Positions 34,953-46,576 are shown, counted from the stretch's first letter. The stretch is 64,000 nt of DNA from Hymenopus coronatus (GCA_030762935.1 CM060886.1:33465509-33529508); one strand, 5' to 3'. The notes: a model not told the origin generated them from the letters alone. A program made the numbers and translations.

Positions 34953-35249
34953 AATGAAATTGCGTTTATATTTATGGACGCTCTTTAACTGCTGTGGTTC
35001 TCAGCGTCCCTTTCTATACTGGGCGTGAAAGACCGCTTAATTTTGCTCAGAGACCTTTCTATCAGGCTTGTTGTTCTTTTACATGCCGTAAATCTACAAC
35101 ACGGGACCAACGGCTTTACTTCCCTTCCGAAGGAAGCCATACTAAGGATTGATAAGCCCGAAAAAATCCATCGTCCTCCACCGGATTTGAACCCACGACC
35201 TTGGGTGTATGAAGTTAGAATGGTAACAATTACACCACTGAGGGTAACT
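34953..35249 (-). mobile_element. SINE-G copy G1 with 12-bp target duplication
   Basis: Flanked by an exact direct repeat TTACACAGTATA (34941-34952 and 35250-35261). On the minus strand: CTCAGTGGTGTAATTGTTAC (A box), GGTCGTGGGTTCAAATCCGG (B box), GGATTTTTTCGGGC, then a body CTTCCTTCGGAAGGGAAGTA with a small hairpin, CCGTTGGTCCCGTG, and GGGACGCTGAGAACCACAGC near the end. A complete tRNA-derived SINE; three copies occur in the window. Confidence 0.88.
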
Positions 35250-35334
35250 TTACACAGTATATAATGTAACATTAAGCCTTTGAAAGTTTTACTATATTAT
35301 TCTTTCTACCCTCTACATTATGTATATTTTACAA

Positions 35335-35862
35335 TTTCTAAAGCAAATATTCCATAAAAAGCGGAGTTAGAGTGGAGGAAATTTCTTGAAACTCTTCGTG
35401 TTGTATCCTTAGAAGATACAAAATAGCAAGTTTGATATACCTAATAAGCGACCAAATATATAAGTTTAGTATATAATTTTAGTTTTTGAGTCATGCTCTG
35501 CACACAAATATGGACTTTATTTTAGCTTAACATCCTTTAACCTGGTCGGACGATGAATGAAATTGATGAAGTGATGCTCAAATGATCTCGGGGTCATGGT
35601 GCTTAAAGTTACTCGGCATTCGTCTTCTCAGGGCAAGGGAAAACCCCGAAAAAACCCTTATCCAGGTGACTCACGACCTGTTGAATATGAAGCAGACACG
35701 CTACCACCACACTACCCAGGCGGGCAAACGTGGACTTTGTTTCTCAAAATGCTTTCCTGGGTTCAGGGGACCTCAGATCATATTTCCGGTGAAATCACAA
35801 CGAATTTTGGTGGAATATTATGCTTTCTCTATTTACTATTTGTATTAGAGAACGTAAAAATT
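35335..35862 (-). repeat. Family R copy R20 (left part), split by SINE-E
   Basis: Runs from TTCCATAAAAAGCGG through AACTCTTCGTGTTGTATCCT to CACACAAATATGGAC. After the SINE it resumes at TTTCTCAAAATGCTTTCCTG and continues to TATTTCCGGTGAAATCACAA and GTATTAGAGAACGTAAAAAT. Confidence 0.7.
35523..35730 (-). mobile_element. SINE-E copy E2 with target duplication
   Basis: Flanked by TGGACTTTATTT (35511-35522) and TGGACTTTGTTT (35731-35742). On the minus strand: GTAGTGTGGTGGTAGCGTGT (A box), AACAGGTCGTGAGTCACCTG, GGATAAGGGTTTTTTCGG and GGTTTTCCCTTGCCCTGAGA. The B box is degraded. Confidence 0.8.
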
Positions 35863-35869
35863 AAGTCTT

Positions 35870-36849
35870 ACTAAAATAAGACATTGTAGATGAAATTAAA
35901 ATGATTTAACGTGGAGTAAGGCTTTAAATGAGTTGCAGCCAGGTAACTTTCAATTATGACATTTGTTCATCCACAAACATGGAAACGTCACTTGAATTCT
36001 TAATTGGTAGCAGATTGGTCATTCTAGTGTAAAATTACACAACGATAGATACACTGTTCAAACTACATCAGTATTGATTTGTAGGAATCAACGAGAATTG
36101 CTGATAATAGACAATGACGTTTGCAGTGCACATCTCCTCTTTATGTTCAGTATAAAAAGGACAATACGTGTAGCTTGACCTCAGCATGATTCGAGCTTGT
36201 TCAACGACGAGAAACAAAAGTAAACCGATCCACAGAGATACATTAATTTTGATGTTGTACAGCAACACGCTGAGGGTTTGATCAGCGCTGCAACACAGAG
36301 CTCTTTATGAATGAGCAACGTGTTTTCGGTTTCCAGTACGTTTGTAATTGAACAAGCTCATTTTAAACGTCATCGTTCACTCTTAACGTTCGGGAGCATG
36401 AGAAATTTAATTAAGTTACTATAGTCTGTATTCGATGACAACGAGTAATTTCTCTCACAGGGAATTCAATCTGCTCCCTTTTTTATTGGCACACTTCAAA
36501 CCCATCCCAGTTGAAGGTACCTATTCCAGAACTCTGACGAAAGCACTTCTCCTATCTCTGCGCATTAACTGCCTAGATCTCTTGTAGCACGGATTGGCTG
36601 TATATATAAAAGCGTTGAGGTAATTCTGAAACTTACAAAGGACCACTGCCATATTGAGATAGAGCTCAAATGTTTACATACTGAAAATACGTCGAAAACA
36701 ATGCTTTTCTTCCAAAGGGAAAAAAAAATTAAGTTTAAATTGTAACTCTGATTTAGGATTGTCTTCCACTGAACCATCAGCTGCCAGATAGTATGCCAGG
36801 CAAGGGTACAACTATCTGCGCGCAAGACAACACTAACAGCCAAGAGGTG
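35870..36849. other. No recognised element
   Basis: No repeat or gene supported in this kilobase. Confidence 0.35.
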
Positions 36850-37200
36850 TTTATAATTCCATGGCACGACAGCTCACAGGGACCTTGGCCTACCGCCCGG
36901 CCGCTATGTCCCCATCTCGGTCCACTACAGACGTCATGGATGGGGTGCAGTATTGGAGGGTGAGACGTGGTCAGCGCCTCGAGTCCCTCCGGCCGGTTAA
37001 TGCGGTCCTCATGACCTAGAGCCGCTACTTCTCCATCAAGTAGCTCCTCAATTGACACCCCAGGGACCTTAAGAGGCTGAGTTCACCCCGGGCCAGGTCT
37101 CCCAGCAGGGGGAAAATCCCCACGCCAGTACTGGGGATCGAACACAGGTCTCCCGCTTGGTAAGCAGCTGCGTTACCACCGCGCTAAGGAGACGACCCAA
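36850..37200 (-). mobile_element. GC-rich tRNA-derived SINE, about 0.34 kb
   Basis: The minus strand starts CTCCTTAGCGCGGTGGTAAC (A box), then AAGCGGGAGACCTGTGTTCG with ATCCCCAGTACTGG (B box), and a long GC-rich body: CCCCTGCTGGGAGACC, CTTGATGGAGAAGTAGCGGC, CCGGCCGGAGGGACTCGAGG, CCAAGGTCCCTGTGAGC. It is single-copy here and stands out from the AT-rich surroundings. CCAAGAGGTGTTTA occurs on both sides (about 36840 and 37197), so a 14-base target duplication is likely. Confidence 0.82.
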
Positions 37201-37232
37201 GAGGTGTTTAGTGAGGAGAATATGGCCGAAAA

Positions 37233-38130
37233 TATTTTATTTTTACTCTCTCTAATGAATAGTAGAGAAAGTAGTGAATTCCTCCCCAAAATTTGCTGTC
37301 GATATTTCACCGGAAATATATTTTGAGGTCCCCAGATTAAAAATAATATAATTTTAGAAAAGGATCCATGTATATGTAAGAAATGAAATGGAGTTTTATT
37401 TATGGACGCTCTTTAACTACTGTGGTTCTCAGCGTCCCATTGTATATTGGGCGTGAAAGACCGCTTAATTTTGCTCAGAAGCCTCTTTTATCAGGGTTGT
37501 GGTTTTTTTTACGTACCGTAAATCTAGATACGGGACTAACGGCTTTACTTTCCTTCCGAAGGTAGCCATGCTAAGGATTTTTACGCCCGAAAAAATCCAT
37601 GTGTCAACAAGTACGTTAAATACGAGATTTCTTCATACTTAAGTTCAAAAACTTCCAAAGATGTGACAAACGTTTTTCAAGAAAATCTATCCACCCCAAA
37701 ATTACGTTTACATTGTATATTTTTTTGAAAACTTTGATTTTCCCAAAATATGCTCTAAATATTCTGACTAAAATAGCACATATTTAAGATATTTTGATCA
37801 TAATAATATGTATATCTTGAATTTTTCAGAATAGCCTCAGAAGTACTCATGTGGATGAGTTTTACATTACTGGTGAACAGTAAGCTTTAGACAAACACCT
37901 ACTACACAAAATATATATCTCGTCAAAACACAATTTATGTCAAATGCATTTTAACCATTTCCGAGATATTCCCTGTTATTGATTCCCCATATTTAGATTT
38001 TTCACAAATCCGAAGTCTTTATTCGGTTTTTCTTTCTACCAGTCAAGCACTATTGAACGGGATTTTAATGTCGTCACTTTAGCGCATCAGCTTTAAAAAC
38101 ATTTTACTATCGTTTTAGCATTGTATATTC
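37233..38130 (+). repeat. Family R copy R21, split by SINE-G2
   Basis: Starts TTTTACTCTCTCTAATGAAT with the palindrome mostly lost. It is interrupted at 37378-37600, resumes at TACGTTAAATACGAG and continues to TTACTATCGTTTTAGCATTG. It is directly followed by R22 in the same orientation, giving an R-R tandem. Confidence 0.78.
37378..37600 (-). mobile_element. SINE-G copy G2, 5'-truncated
   Basis: Matches G1 from its 3' end (TTTATTTATGGACGCTCTTT, CTGTGGTTCTCAGCGTCCCA) to GCCCGAAAAAATCCATG. The tRNA-like head is absent. The truncation coincides with host ATCCATGT, so a short microhomology was probably used at the 5' junction. Confidence 0.82.
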
Positions 38131-38132
38131 CT

Positions 38133-39004
38133 TTATTATTTTCTCTACACGTACCAAGTACATAGTGTATAGAGAAGGTATTATATTGCACCAAAATTCG
38201 ATACCGACATTTCACCGGAAATACATGTTTTGGGTCCCCCTGAATCCAAACAAAGCATTTTTGGAAAAAGTTCCCTGTGTGTGCGTGTGTGTATGTCTGT
38301 GTGTCTGTGGACAGCATAGCTCAAAAACGAAAAGATCGTTAAATACCAAACTTGGTATTTAAGTTTGATATCTTCCAAGGATTTGACACGAAGATTTTCA
38401 AGAAAATCCCCCCACCCCTAACTACTCTTTACATAGAACTTTTTTCGAAAATTTAGATTTTCTGAAAAATGGCTCTAACGATTTTGATTAAAATATCATA
38501 TATTAAAGATATTTACCTGACAAATAATATGTATATCTTGAATTTTCTGGGAATAGCCTTTGAAGACTACTTTATTCTGGAAGAATTTTGCATAACTGCT
38601 AAATCATAAGAAATGGAAAAAAAAAAACTTACCACACAAAAAATGTAGAGCACATTAAAACACACAATTTATGTTATATAAATTTTGTTTGAAGAGTTGA
38701 TCGTTTTTTAGATATTCCTTGTTTCTAGATTCAGCTTTCAAAAATTTGTACTTTTCTTATACAGGAATTTGTCAACTCGTGTCCATACAAACAAAGGTAC
38801 TTCAGTCACCTAGTAACCAGCTTTTGACTTCACTTTAACCTATGATATTCCCATATTTCGCTTCTATTTACAAGGAAGCAGGTAATAAGAGTATTTCTGC
38901 TAATTTTTTCTCGATTAGTATGAAGTAAATAGAAGGCTAAGTTTACTAACAATAATTTGTTACACAGAAGTAGAGAAAGTCATGTGAATGGAACAGAGTT
39001 TTTT
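38133..39004 (+). repeat. Family R copy R22, full length
   Basis: From TTATTTTCTCTACACGTACC to GTAGAGAAAGTCATGTGAAT. A 13-base loss near 38585 removes part of GATGAATTTTACGGAATTTT. Confidence 0.92.
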
Positions 39005-39155
39005 TCCTGTAATATAAGGAAATAAGTAATAAGACCATTTCTATTAATGTTTATCTTTATTGGTATACAGAATATAGAAGAATAGGAATAATTAACTTTT
39101 AGAAAAGGTAGAAAAAGTAATATAATGGAACACAACACTGTTTTGTTTAGTGATG
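39005..39155 (+). repeat. Family R fragment R23 (extra right end)
   Basis: A second, diverged right-end segment directly after R22: AAGTAATAAGACCATTTCTA, GGTAGAAAAAGTAATATAAT and GGAACACAACACTG. It looks like an older copy replaced on its left side. Confidence 0.65.
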
Positions 39156-39614
39156 TGGTTACAATAAAGAAAAAACTTTGATGGGATAAAAATTGCTCAG
39201 TGTTTTAAATTCTTTCGTTTAATATTTACCATCACTGAAAGGCTTAAACAATTAAATATTAAATAAAGAATCATTCTAATTTATATTTTTTTCTTTTTAA
39301 ACTTGAATCTATGATAAAGAAATTTATTTTCGATCTACTTTCACTAAAAATGTGACAATGGGCCCTTGTTAGTGTTATGTAGCTCATTTTCTCTAGTCTC
39401 AAATCAATACCTTGGAAGTAATTTCCTGCAAATCGAAATATATAACATATCTACTGTATCTAATTAAATATAAACTGCATTTCGAAGTATTCTTCTGAAA
39501 ACATACGACATTCAACTTCCATAACAAATATATAAACAGAAATTTAAATTCCAACGGATTGATTTTGTGGTAAAATCAACGTAATTTAATTTGGGATCTA
39601 ATAAAAACATACGT
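39156..39614. other. No recognised element
   Basis: AT-rich, nothing identified. Confidence 0.35.
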
Positions 39615-39706
39615 ATTTTACTTTCTCTACCAAGTACAAAAAGAGAAAGATCATACACCCAAACATCACAGAGATATCTATGGAAATACACATTTTCAGA
39701 AACCAA
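39615..39706 (+). repeat. Family R fragment R24 (left end only)
   Basis: TTTTACTTTCTCTACCAAGT, AAAGAGAAAGATC, and then a diverged GAGATATCTATGGAAATACA. It meets the right end of R25 head-on. Confidence 0.65.
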
Positions 39707-39710
39707 TGAA

Positions 39711-40594
39711 GAAAAAATCTGATGTATTACATTCACATGACTTTCTCTATATCTCTGCAATAAATTATTTTTAAAAAGCTTATACTTCTATTTACTTCCT
39801 GCTAATCGAGAAAAAATTAGCAGAAATAGACTTATTACTTACTTCCTTGTAAGTAGAAGCGAAATAAGGAAGTATCATAAGTTAAAGTGATGGTCAAAGG
39901 CTGGTTGCTATGTGACTGAAGTTCCTTTGTTTGTTTGGACACAAGTTCACAAAGTCCTGTATGAGAAAATTATAAGATTTTTATAGCTGAAACAAAACAA
40001 AAAACAAAAAAAAAGAATATCTCAAAAACAATCACCTCCACGATAAAAAGTATATAACATAAATTGTGTGTTTTAAAGTGCTCTACATTTGTTGTGTGGT
40101 AAGTTTTTGTCCATCTCTTACGGTTTAGCAGTTATGCAAAATTCCTTTAAATTGACCCAGAATAAAGTAGTCTTCAGAAGCTATTCCCAGAAAATTTAAA
40201 GTATACATTTTATTTGTCAGGTAAATATCTTTAATATATGATACTTTAATCAAAATCGTTAGAGCTATTTTTTAGAAAATCAAAATTTTCAAAAAAAGTT
40301 CTATGTAAAGGGTAGTTTGGGGTTGGAGGATTTTTCTCAAAATCTTCGTGTCGCATTCCTGGTAGATACTAAACTTAAATACCAAGTTTGGTATTTAACC
40401 GACTTTTTTTTTTTTGAGTTATCGTCTTCTCAGACACACGGACACACACGGACCTTTTTCTGAAAATACTTTTTTTGGATACAGGGTACTTTAAAACATA
40501 TATTACCGGTGAAATCTCGGTATCGAATTTTTGGGTGGAGTGCAATACCTTCTCTATACACTATGTACATAGTGCATATAGAGAAAGTAAAAAT
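39711..40594 (-). repeat. Family R copy R25, full length
   Basis: From AAAAAATCTGATGTATTACA to CTATGTACATAGTGCATA and TAGAGAAAGTAAAAAT. It is well preserved, with the internal palindrome at about 40379. Confidence 0.93.
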
Positions 40595-41371
40595 GTAGAG
40601 GTCTTTAAAACACCGTTTACTCTAAATTATATTTTTTACGGCATATGTCATTTTAAAGACATCGATATATGTTACGAATTGCTGAATACCATGTCATAGG
40701 TTTAATGTTTTCTTAATTCTGCTCTTCGGCTCCCTTGCCGTGGTATTTCGATATTAGTAGTCGGGCCTAAGTTGTTGCAATTCTTCAGTTGTCTTGAGCA
40801 CTCTGCGGAACTCAGCACGTTTGATGTTACGCGAAGTACACATTGCCGAACACCCGAGTTCCTCCTGGAAGACAGTTATTTGAATTGGGTTGGCCTCGCC
40901 TGGCAGTGGTTCCCAATAGCCTTCGAAGATTGGGCACGTCTGGGAGATGATGCCCAGACGGTGTAGGAGACTCCTGTATGTCCTCCAGGCACATCCTGGA
41001 GACTTAGTAGACGATTAACTAGATCGTGTGGCCAGACCGAGATTTTCCGTAGTCTTTCACGTAAGTGTTGTATCCAATTCCGTCGCTATGTAAGCAGGGG
41101 AATGGTTTTTTATGTCAAGCCATTGACGTATGGAAAATTTCCACAAAGAGGTAGGCCATTTCGATGTTCCATTCGCTATAATTAGACGGAGAGATTCGGA
41201 TTCCAGCTCCGCTCATTTCTTTCTCCTGATTTCATGGAAACAGGCCATAATATAGCGTCCAGTTCTTAAGTATTTAACTACCGCTATTCCTTTTGTAATT
41301 ATAACAAATTTGTAGTGCAGCCATTTTTTACGGTTTACCTCGATTAAAATGAAGTAAATCTTAAAATTTTA
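40595..41371. other. Unassigned, moderately GC-rich block
   Basis: 40730-41240 is richer in GC than its surroundings. The minus strand has Arg/Leu/Gln-rich readings broken by stops, which would fit a decayed retroelement coding region, but no motif is decisive. Confidence 0.35.
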
Positions 41372-42238
41372 TACGTTCCATTCACATTACTTTCTCTATC
41401 AGTTGCACAAACAAATCATTCTTACAAAACATTATTCTTTATCTATATCATGAGAATCGATATAAAAACTAATAAAATTGTCTTATTACTTGCTTTCTTG
41501 TAAGTAGATAGAAAATAAGGGAATACACTAAGCTGATATAAAATATTTTAAAAGCATGTCGCTGTCTAAAACAATTGAAATTTTGAATTAACACGTCGCC
41601 AGGAAAGCTTCCTATTTTAATTGAAATTTGGTTCTCTTTGCACAACTATAGTAAAATATGAGCCTTCCCGTTAGAAAAAATTTTAAGTGGTTTAAAATGT
41701 AAGCCAATAATAAAGAAAATCTCCTAAGCGGTTAACTACAAAACATGTTTATAACTGAAATTGTGTGTTTTAAAGAGATCTACATTTCTTATGTAGCAAG
41801 TTTTTGATAATCTCTTACGGTATACAACTTACCTATATAAGTCATTCAGAAAGTCATCTTCAGAGGTATTCACAGAAAATTTAAGATAGATAAAGATTTC
41901 GTTTGTCATTAATATCTTAAACATATGGTATTTTAATCAAATTCGCTAACAGCCATTCTTGAGAAAATCAACATTTTCGAAAAAGTTTCCACGTAAAGGA
42001 TGGGAGATTTTTCTGAAAATTTTTGTGTCGCACCCTTGGAATTACTGACCTCAAATACCAAGTTTGGTATTTAACTGACATTTAAGAGCTATGTTGTCCA
42101 TACATACACGCTGAGATTTTTAAATGTTTTTCATTCAAAGAACTCTAAAGCATATTTCCGTTGAAATCTATGTATCGAATTTTTAGTCGAATACCATACC
42201 TTCTCTATATTGTAAATTGTGATCATGAAAGCAAAAAC
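41372..42238 (-). repeat. Family R copy R26, diverged
   Basis: From TACGTTCCATTCACATTACT to ATACCATACCTTCTCTATAT. It retains AATACCAAGTTTGGTATTTA (about 42055). It contains a 35-bp insertion (41584-41618). Confidence 0.82.
41584..41618 (+). mobile_element. Snapback-family tail insertion, 35 bp, with TSD
   Basis: TGAATTAACACGTCGCCAGG then AAAGCTTCCTATTTT, between direct repeats AATTGAAATTT (41573-41583 and 41619-41629) inside R26. The same tail (CGTCGCCAGGAAAGCTT) ends the hairpin element at 60964-61115, and a close variant borders the one at 54031-54214. This is therefore an extreme 5' truncation of the same family. Confidence 0.75.
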
Positions 42239-43224
42239 ATGTTCTGGTATCAATAGTTTTATAGCTAATAAAGGCTAAGATAACAGAGAAAGTTATTTGA
42301 ATTTAACAGGGTGTTTATACTCGCGTGGCCTTTCACGGCTCTGTAAATTATAAATAAGTAACAGTTTCGGTCTGTCTGTAAATTATTCACAAGTGATATT
42401 TCTGAAAACCCTTTGGTTGACTGCATAAAGGATAAAGACATAGGCAGCTTAATGACAACCAACAAGAAGCAAAACAGTTCATAATGTATATCTCAGGTGA
42501 AGGTGAGAAGTGGCTCATGATTGGCGGGTTTGTGTATCTATGAGCGATTGAGCTTCAATTTCTCCATAGAAAACCGCTTGAGACATACAAGCATAAAAAC
42601 AGCATCAATAATAAAGATGGACAATTAAACTTTATAGCGCATGAATACTACCCATGCCACGTCAATAAAGAGTTAACAGAAACGATAGTGTGAATAATTT
42701 TGCACATCGACTACGTCCAGCCAACTTGTAAGCTTTTATTTAATAATTATTATATTTTTGCGATATTCATTTAATTTACATCATGCAAACTTTTCTTTCT
42801 GAAGTAAGTTAGTATGGATTTTCTTGCTCTATTCCTTTAAAGAAAAAACATATTTCATTTTAAAATCCTAGAAGACGAAACAATTTTAAGTAATATCCTC
42901 TGCAGATATATTCCATTAGCAAATGGTTTTGGTGGTCTTACTCAGCAAGTAAGCGAAATGTTTCGCCAACAAGAAACTGGGAACGTTCCAAGACTGCTTG
43001 AAAATTGTTCATTACAACCCACATGAACTAAGAAAAGCAATACCAAATACCATCACTGCTCGATAAAATTAAATAACAATGTATGACCAGCAGGCTATAT
43101 AGGTTTAAAGTTTGAAGTTGCTCTGAAAAATTCTACAAACCCCTATACGTACATTTATATAAGATTATGTAAATAAACTGAAAGTATACCAAATACAGTA
43201 CCACCCAAAAAATTAAAAGAAATC
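42239..43224. other. No recognised element
   Basis: AT-rich, no supported gene or repeat. Confidence 0.35.
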
Positions 43225-43430
43225 TGTATGACACCGAGCAAGTTGGCTAAGTGTTTCGTCTAAGTTTGGTATTCGGAGGTCCTGGGATCGATTCTCCGCG
43301 GCCTACCTCTTCGACTCATGAGTTTCTTCGGGGTTTTTCCTCGTCATTAAGTGAATGCTGGGGAGGTTTCTTCATTCCTCCGACCTTCCTGTCTTTTCAT
43401 TTCATCTTCATATTATCCATTCAGTATATT
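43225..43430 (+). mobile_element. SINE-F, tRNA-derived
   Basis: CGAGCAAGTTGGCTAAGTG (A box), GGTCCTGGGATCGATTCTCC (B box), then GAGTTTCTTCGGGGTTTTTC and CCTTCCTGTCTTTTCATTTC. The TTCGGGGTTTTYCC module is shared with SINE-E. Single copy here; the 3' edge is uncertain. Confidence 0.7.
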
Positions 43431-43969
43431 TCAAGGTTGTAAGGGTCTGCGACAACTGTAGTGGTGGCGCCCTCTTGTGGAGGTGACTGCACTATGGAAA
43501 GTCAACTCTCTGCAACGGGGTATGTTTAATCAGACTTACGCGCGGGCCCTAGTGCTTCAAGATGAACTGTTAGGGGCTCTCCACGGTGGCTTCCTCCCAC
43601 TGTGCGGTTCCGGCTGCCTGCTGAAATTACTCTCATCTCCTGGGGTCTGGCGCACAAAACGTCAATAATGGCTGACTTACGGAATCCCCTCCGGCACACC
43701 CACACTACACTAATGATTGACAAAGAGTATAATTGCTACACAGGCCCAGAAAGGTATAACTGTTGAGTCTTTGAAAAAATGTATTACAAACATCTAAGTG
43801 TAAAAGAGCAAGAATTGTTTATTTCTCCTCCGTCTACATACCTTCTTCATATAGAGGGCTTACAAGCTAATGTAGGGACCTGTTGAGGGGCAGCGGACCT
43901 ATGTACCAGAAAGAGTATCCAGGGATGAAGGATCACCCCAATTTCTTGTATAAACGTGAGGAAGTAGAT
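43431..43969. other. GC-rich block then AT-rich spacer, unassigned
   Basis: 43440-43700 is GC-rich. Its frames of 63-65 codons in both directions have no recognisable motif. It may be the rest of a SINE or LINE insertion linked to SINE-F. Confidence 0.35.
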
Positions 43970-44150
43970 GATATGAAATGTAGTCGAAATGGATATTGGA
44001 AAGGTGATGGAGCAATTAGCGGGGGAAACCGGAGAAAGTCTGCCAAGACGCCGCTTCTTTCAACACAAATCCCACATCTGGGGTTGAAACTGGGCTGCCT
44101 AGGTGTAAGGTGGTTGGTCCAAGTACTCTGGTACGGCGTCGCCAATAATT
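43970..44150 (-). mobile_element. SINE-A copy A4, variant subfamily
   Basis: The + strand reads GGAAAGGTGATGGAGCAATT, AGCGGGGGAAACCGGAGAAA and ACACAAATCCCACATCTGGG to GGTACGGCGTCGCCA. The GGAAAGGTGATGG segment replaces the usual body and is shared with A5. Confidence 0.7.
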
Positions 44151-45689
44151 ATTTACAATATCCCAATTTTTTATTACTAATTTAAGTAATGCTACTAAGG
44201 ATTGGTAATCAACATGTGCTACTATAGTCCATTAGTTTTAGTTTTGAGTTGGAGAATTTCTATACCTCATAATGTAGCCAAGATGACTCAAATCCCTTTG
44301 ATAGTTTCCTTGAACAGTAGTAAAAACAGCAATTTTAAATTAATATTCGCACAGAAAAACTCCCAATCCACAGAGTAATCACAAACCTGAATAAAGAAAT
44401 GAATTATCATAAATGTTAGTCGAAATTTCAAGACGGATCAGTAACAGTTTTTACATTGTAGAGGATACAAACTGATTCATGTTCTACAGTTCCAACAAAA
44501 GTAATAAAACATTCAACTGTGAAGGTCATGCTCACCATGCAAGCAGCATAAACCAGTGAAGGTATTAATTACACTAAAATCTTTAACTTTTGAAATCCAC
44601 AGTTAACTTAGATGTGAAATCCGAGTGGCAATTCTGTAACTTGAGATTTCTAATGTGTTTTCTTTTACGTTCTCAATTATCGTATATTTTAATTCCAGAA
44701 GAATAAAATGATACCTAATGTTGTTCTGATAAAATTGCAAATCATTGCAAATTGTTTAATCATTGTACACAGAAAACTATAAACAGACTTACTCAGGAAT
44801 TGAGAACTTGATTATGAAACGTACAAACCAAGACAATATCCTTAAACTTGGATGGATCCCCATATTAACGTTATCAACGTCATTTGTCACGCTGGGGATC
44901 CGCCATTTAAATAGGTAACAGTGTAAATTTGATGTATTGTACACTCCTTTTATTTATTATCAGTTCACAAAGTATACCTTATACTATATCACTCCAATTG
45001 AGGCGAAAGTCCTATGCGTTCTAAATTGCCAGGAATAGGCAACCTGCACAACCCAGACTAGCAGCACACAAATAACTGGAAATTAATGAAGTTGCCAAGC
45101 TGGTAAATGGCGGAGGAAAACTAAACGTCGTTGAGGAACACATTTTTTACAATCCCTTTAGTATCATTGATATAAAATATGCTTATTTACACCACATTAA
45201 TGCCAATCACCATAAATGTAGCCTAGAATGCTATCTAGTTATACAATATAGAACTAATTGCTTACAATTAAAGAATATAAAAGATAATTGTTATTTTCTC
45301 AACTAATTTGATAGTAATGAACCCAAGGGGAGTAAACTGAGTAATCGTATTCTGTTTTCAAACCCGGTTTAACGTGATAAAACAAAGATTAGGTAACAAT
45401 AAACATTCTTCAAATTGATTCTTCTATGAGGGAGGTTTTTTGACAGAAACTGTTCAAAGTGTTTTTTGTTTTTTTTGTTGGAAATGTTCTCCCCTCCACC
45501 CCCCGCTATCTCTATAATCAAAAAGTTAAAAAGGCATATTAGGTCGAACTAAAAGTAATTGATATAGTAGAGCAGGAGAACAGGCGTGTTGATCGACGCA
45601 ATATATTTTATTCAAATGGGTGAATGTCAGTGATAAAAGTGCGATTATGGTCATCGTAAAGCAGCATGCCATTAAGTAATAGTACTATT
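44151..45689. other. No recognised element
   Basis: About 1.5 kb, AT-rich, without repeat families or gene evidence. Confidence 0.35.
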
Positions 45690-45775
45690 CGCTCACTCTG
45701 TGGTGTAGTGATTAACATGCTAGCCTCATATACCAAGGGTAACGAGTTCAAACCTGTGAAGGATGATGGATTTTT
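45690..45775 (+). mobile_element. SINE-G copy G3, head only
   Basis: CTCTGTGGTGTAGTGATTAA (A box), CCAAGGGTAACGAGTTCAAA with CCTGTGAAGGATGATGG (B box region), ending in GATTTTTTGGCGG where SINE-A5 starts. It is joined end to end with A5. Confidence 0.75.
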
Positions 45776-46110
45776 TGGCGGCGCCGTGTGTGAGTGGTTA
45801 CACCACTCGCCTCCCATCGTTCGATCCCAAGCGCCCGCATGTGGGAATCGTAGTGGACGAAGCGGCTTCTGGGCGGGTTTTCTCCGGCTCCTCCGGTATC
45901 CCCCGCTACTCGCTCCACTAAATACCCCATCATCACCTTTCCAATCGTTAATTTCATATCATAACGATTGGCTACTGGCCGATGCCCCGAAACAGGTTCT
46001 CCATTCTGTGGTTTCTTGCCGTAGACTCCCCGAGGCTTCCGACACCTAGGCATTGGATTGTAAGTCCAAGGGGGTGTCAGTCTTACAATTGCGGGGAGAG
46101 CAAGCCGATT
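45776..46110 (+). mobile_element. SINE-A copy A5, variant subfamily with extended end
   Basis: GGCGCCGTGTGTGAGTGGTT (A box), CGTTCGATCCCAAGCGCC (B box), GGACGAAGCGGCTTCTGGGC, CATCATCACCTTTCCAATCG. The GC-rich stretch to 46110 (ATGCCCCGAAACAGGTTCTC, TAGACTCCCCGAGGCTTCCG) is probably its 3' part, but this is unconfirmed. Confidence 0.7.
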
Positions 46111-46243
46111 ATGAAACAAAACTACTCACTCAAAAAGTCGAAGGTAATTAGAGCATGTATTTGTATTCATGCATCGTGTGAATGATTTTGAAAGCGTACA
46201 ATGAGCGCGATTAGCAACGAAGTTTGGGCAACGAAATAGTTTG

Positions 46244-46545
46244 GACAGATCAAGTCAGACTGAAAATATCAATGCCATAGCCTGGATTTGAACCACGGTT
46301 CTCCCAATCTATAGCCGGTTGCTCTGCCACTGAGCTACCATGGCAAGATGCCGGTATAGCATTGAATTTCTCTACTGATTCGAATGTTTCCCGGTAAACC
46401 ACCAGGTGTTCTCAAATTATTTTGAAATGACAACCCCAATGGCGACTTACAATGTTGTAAGTGTGGTTCAAATCCCGGCTATGGCATTTAAGTTTTCAGT
46501 CTGACTCTACCTACCCAACTCCTGTCCTACATACGGCTTGTGTGA

Positions 46546-46576
<31 letters not shown>

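Noticed and set aside
40730..41240. GC-richer block considered as LINE coding sequence
   Set aside because: No reverse transcriptase or endonuclease motif could be read in any frame; left as unassigned.
46545..46572. Poly(A) run as evidence of a processed pseudogene
   Set aside because: It directly follows the 3' end of SINE-B within the same target duplication, so it is the SINE tail.
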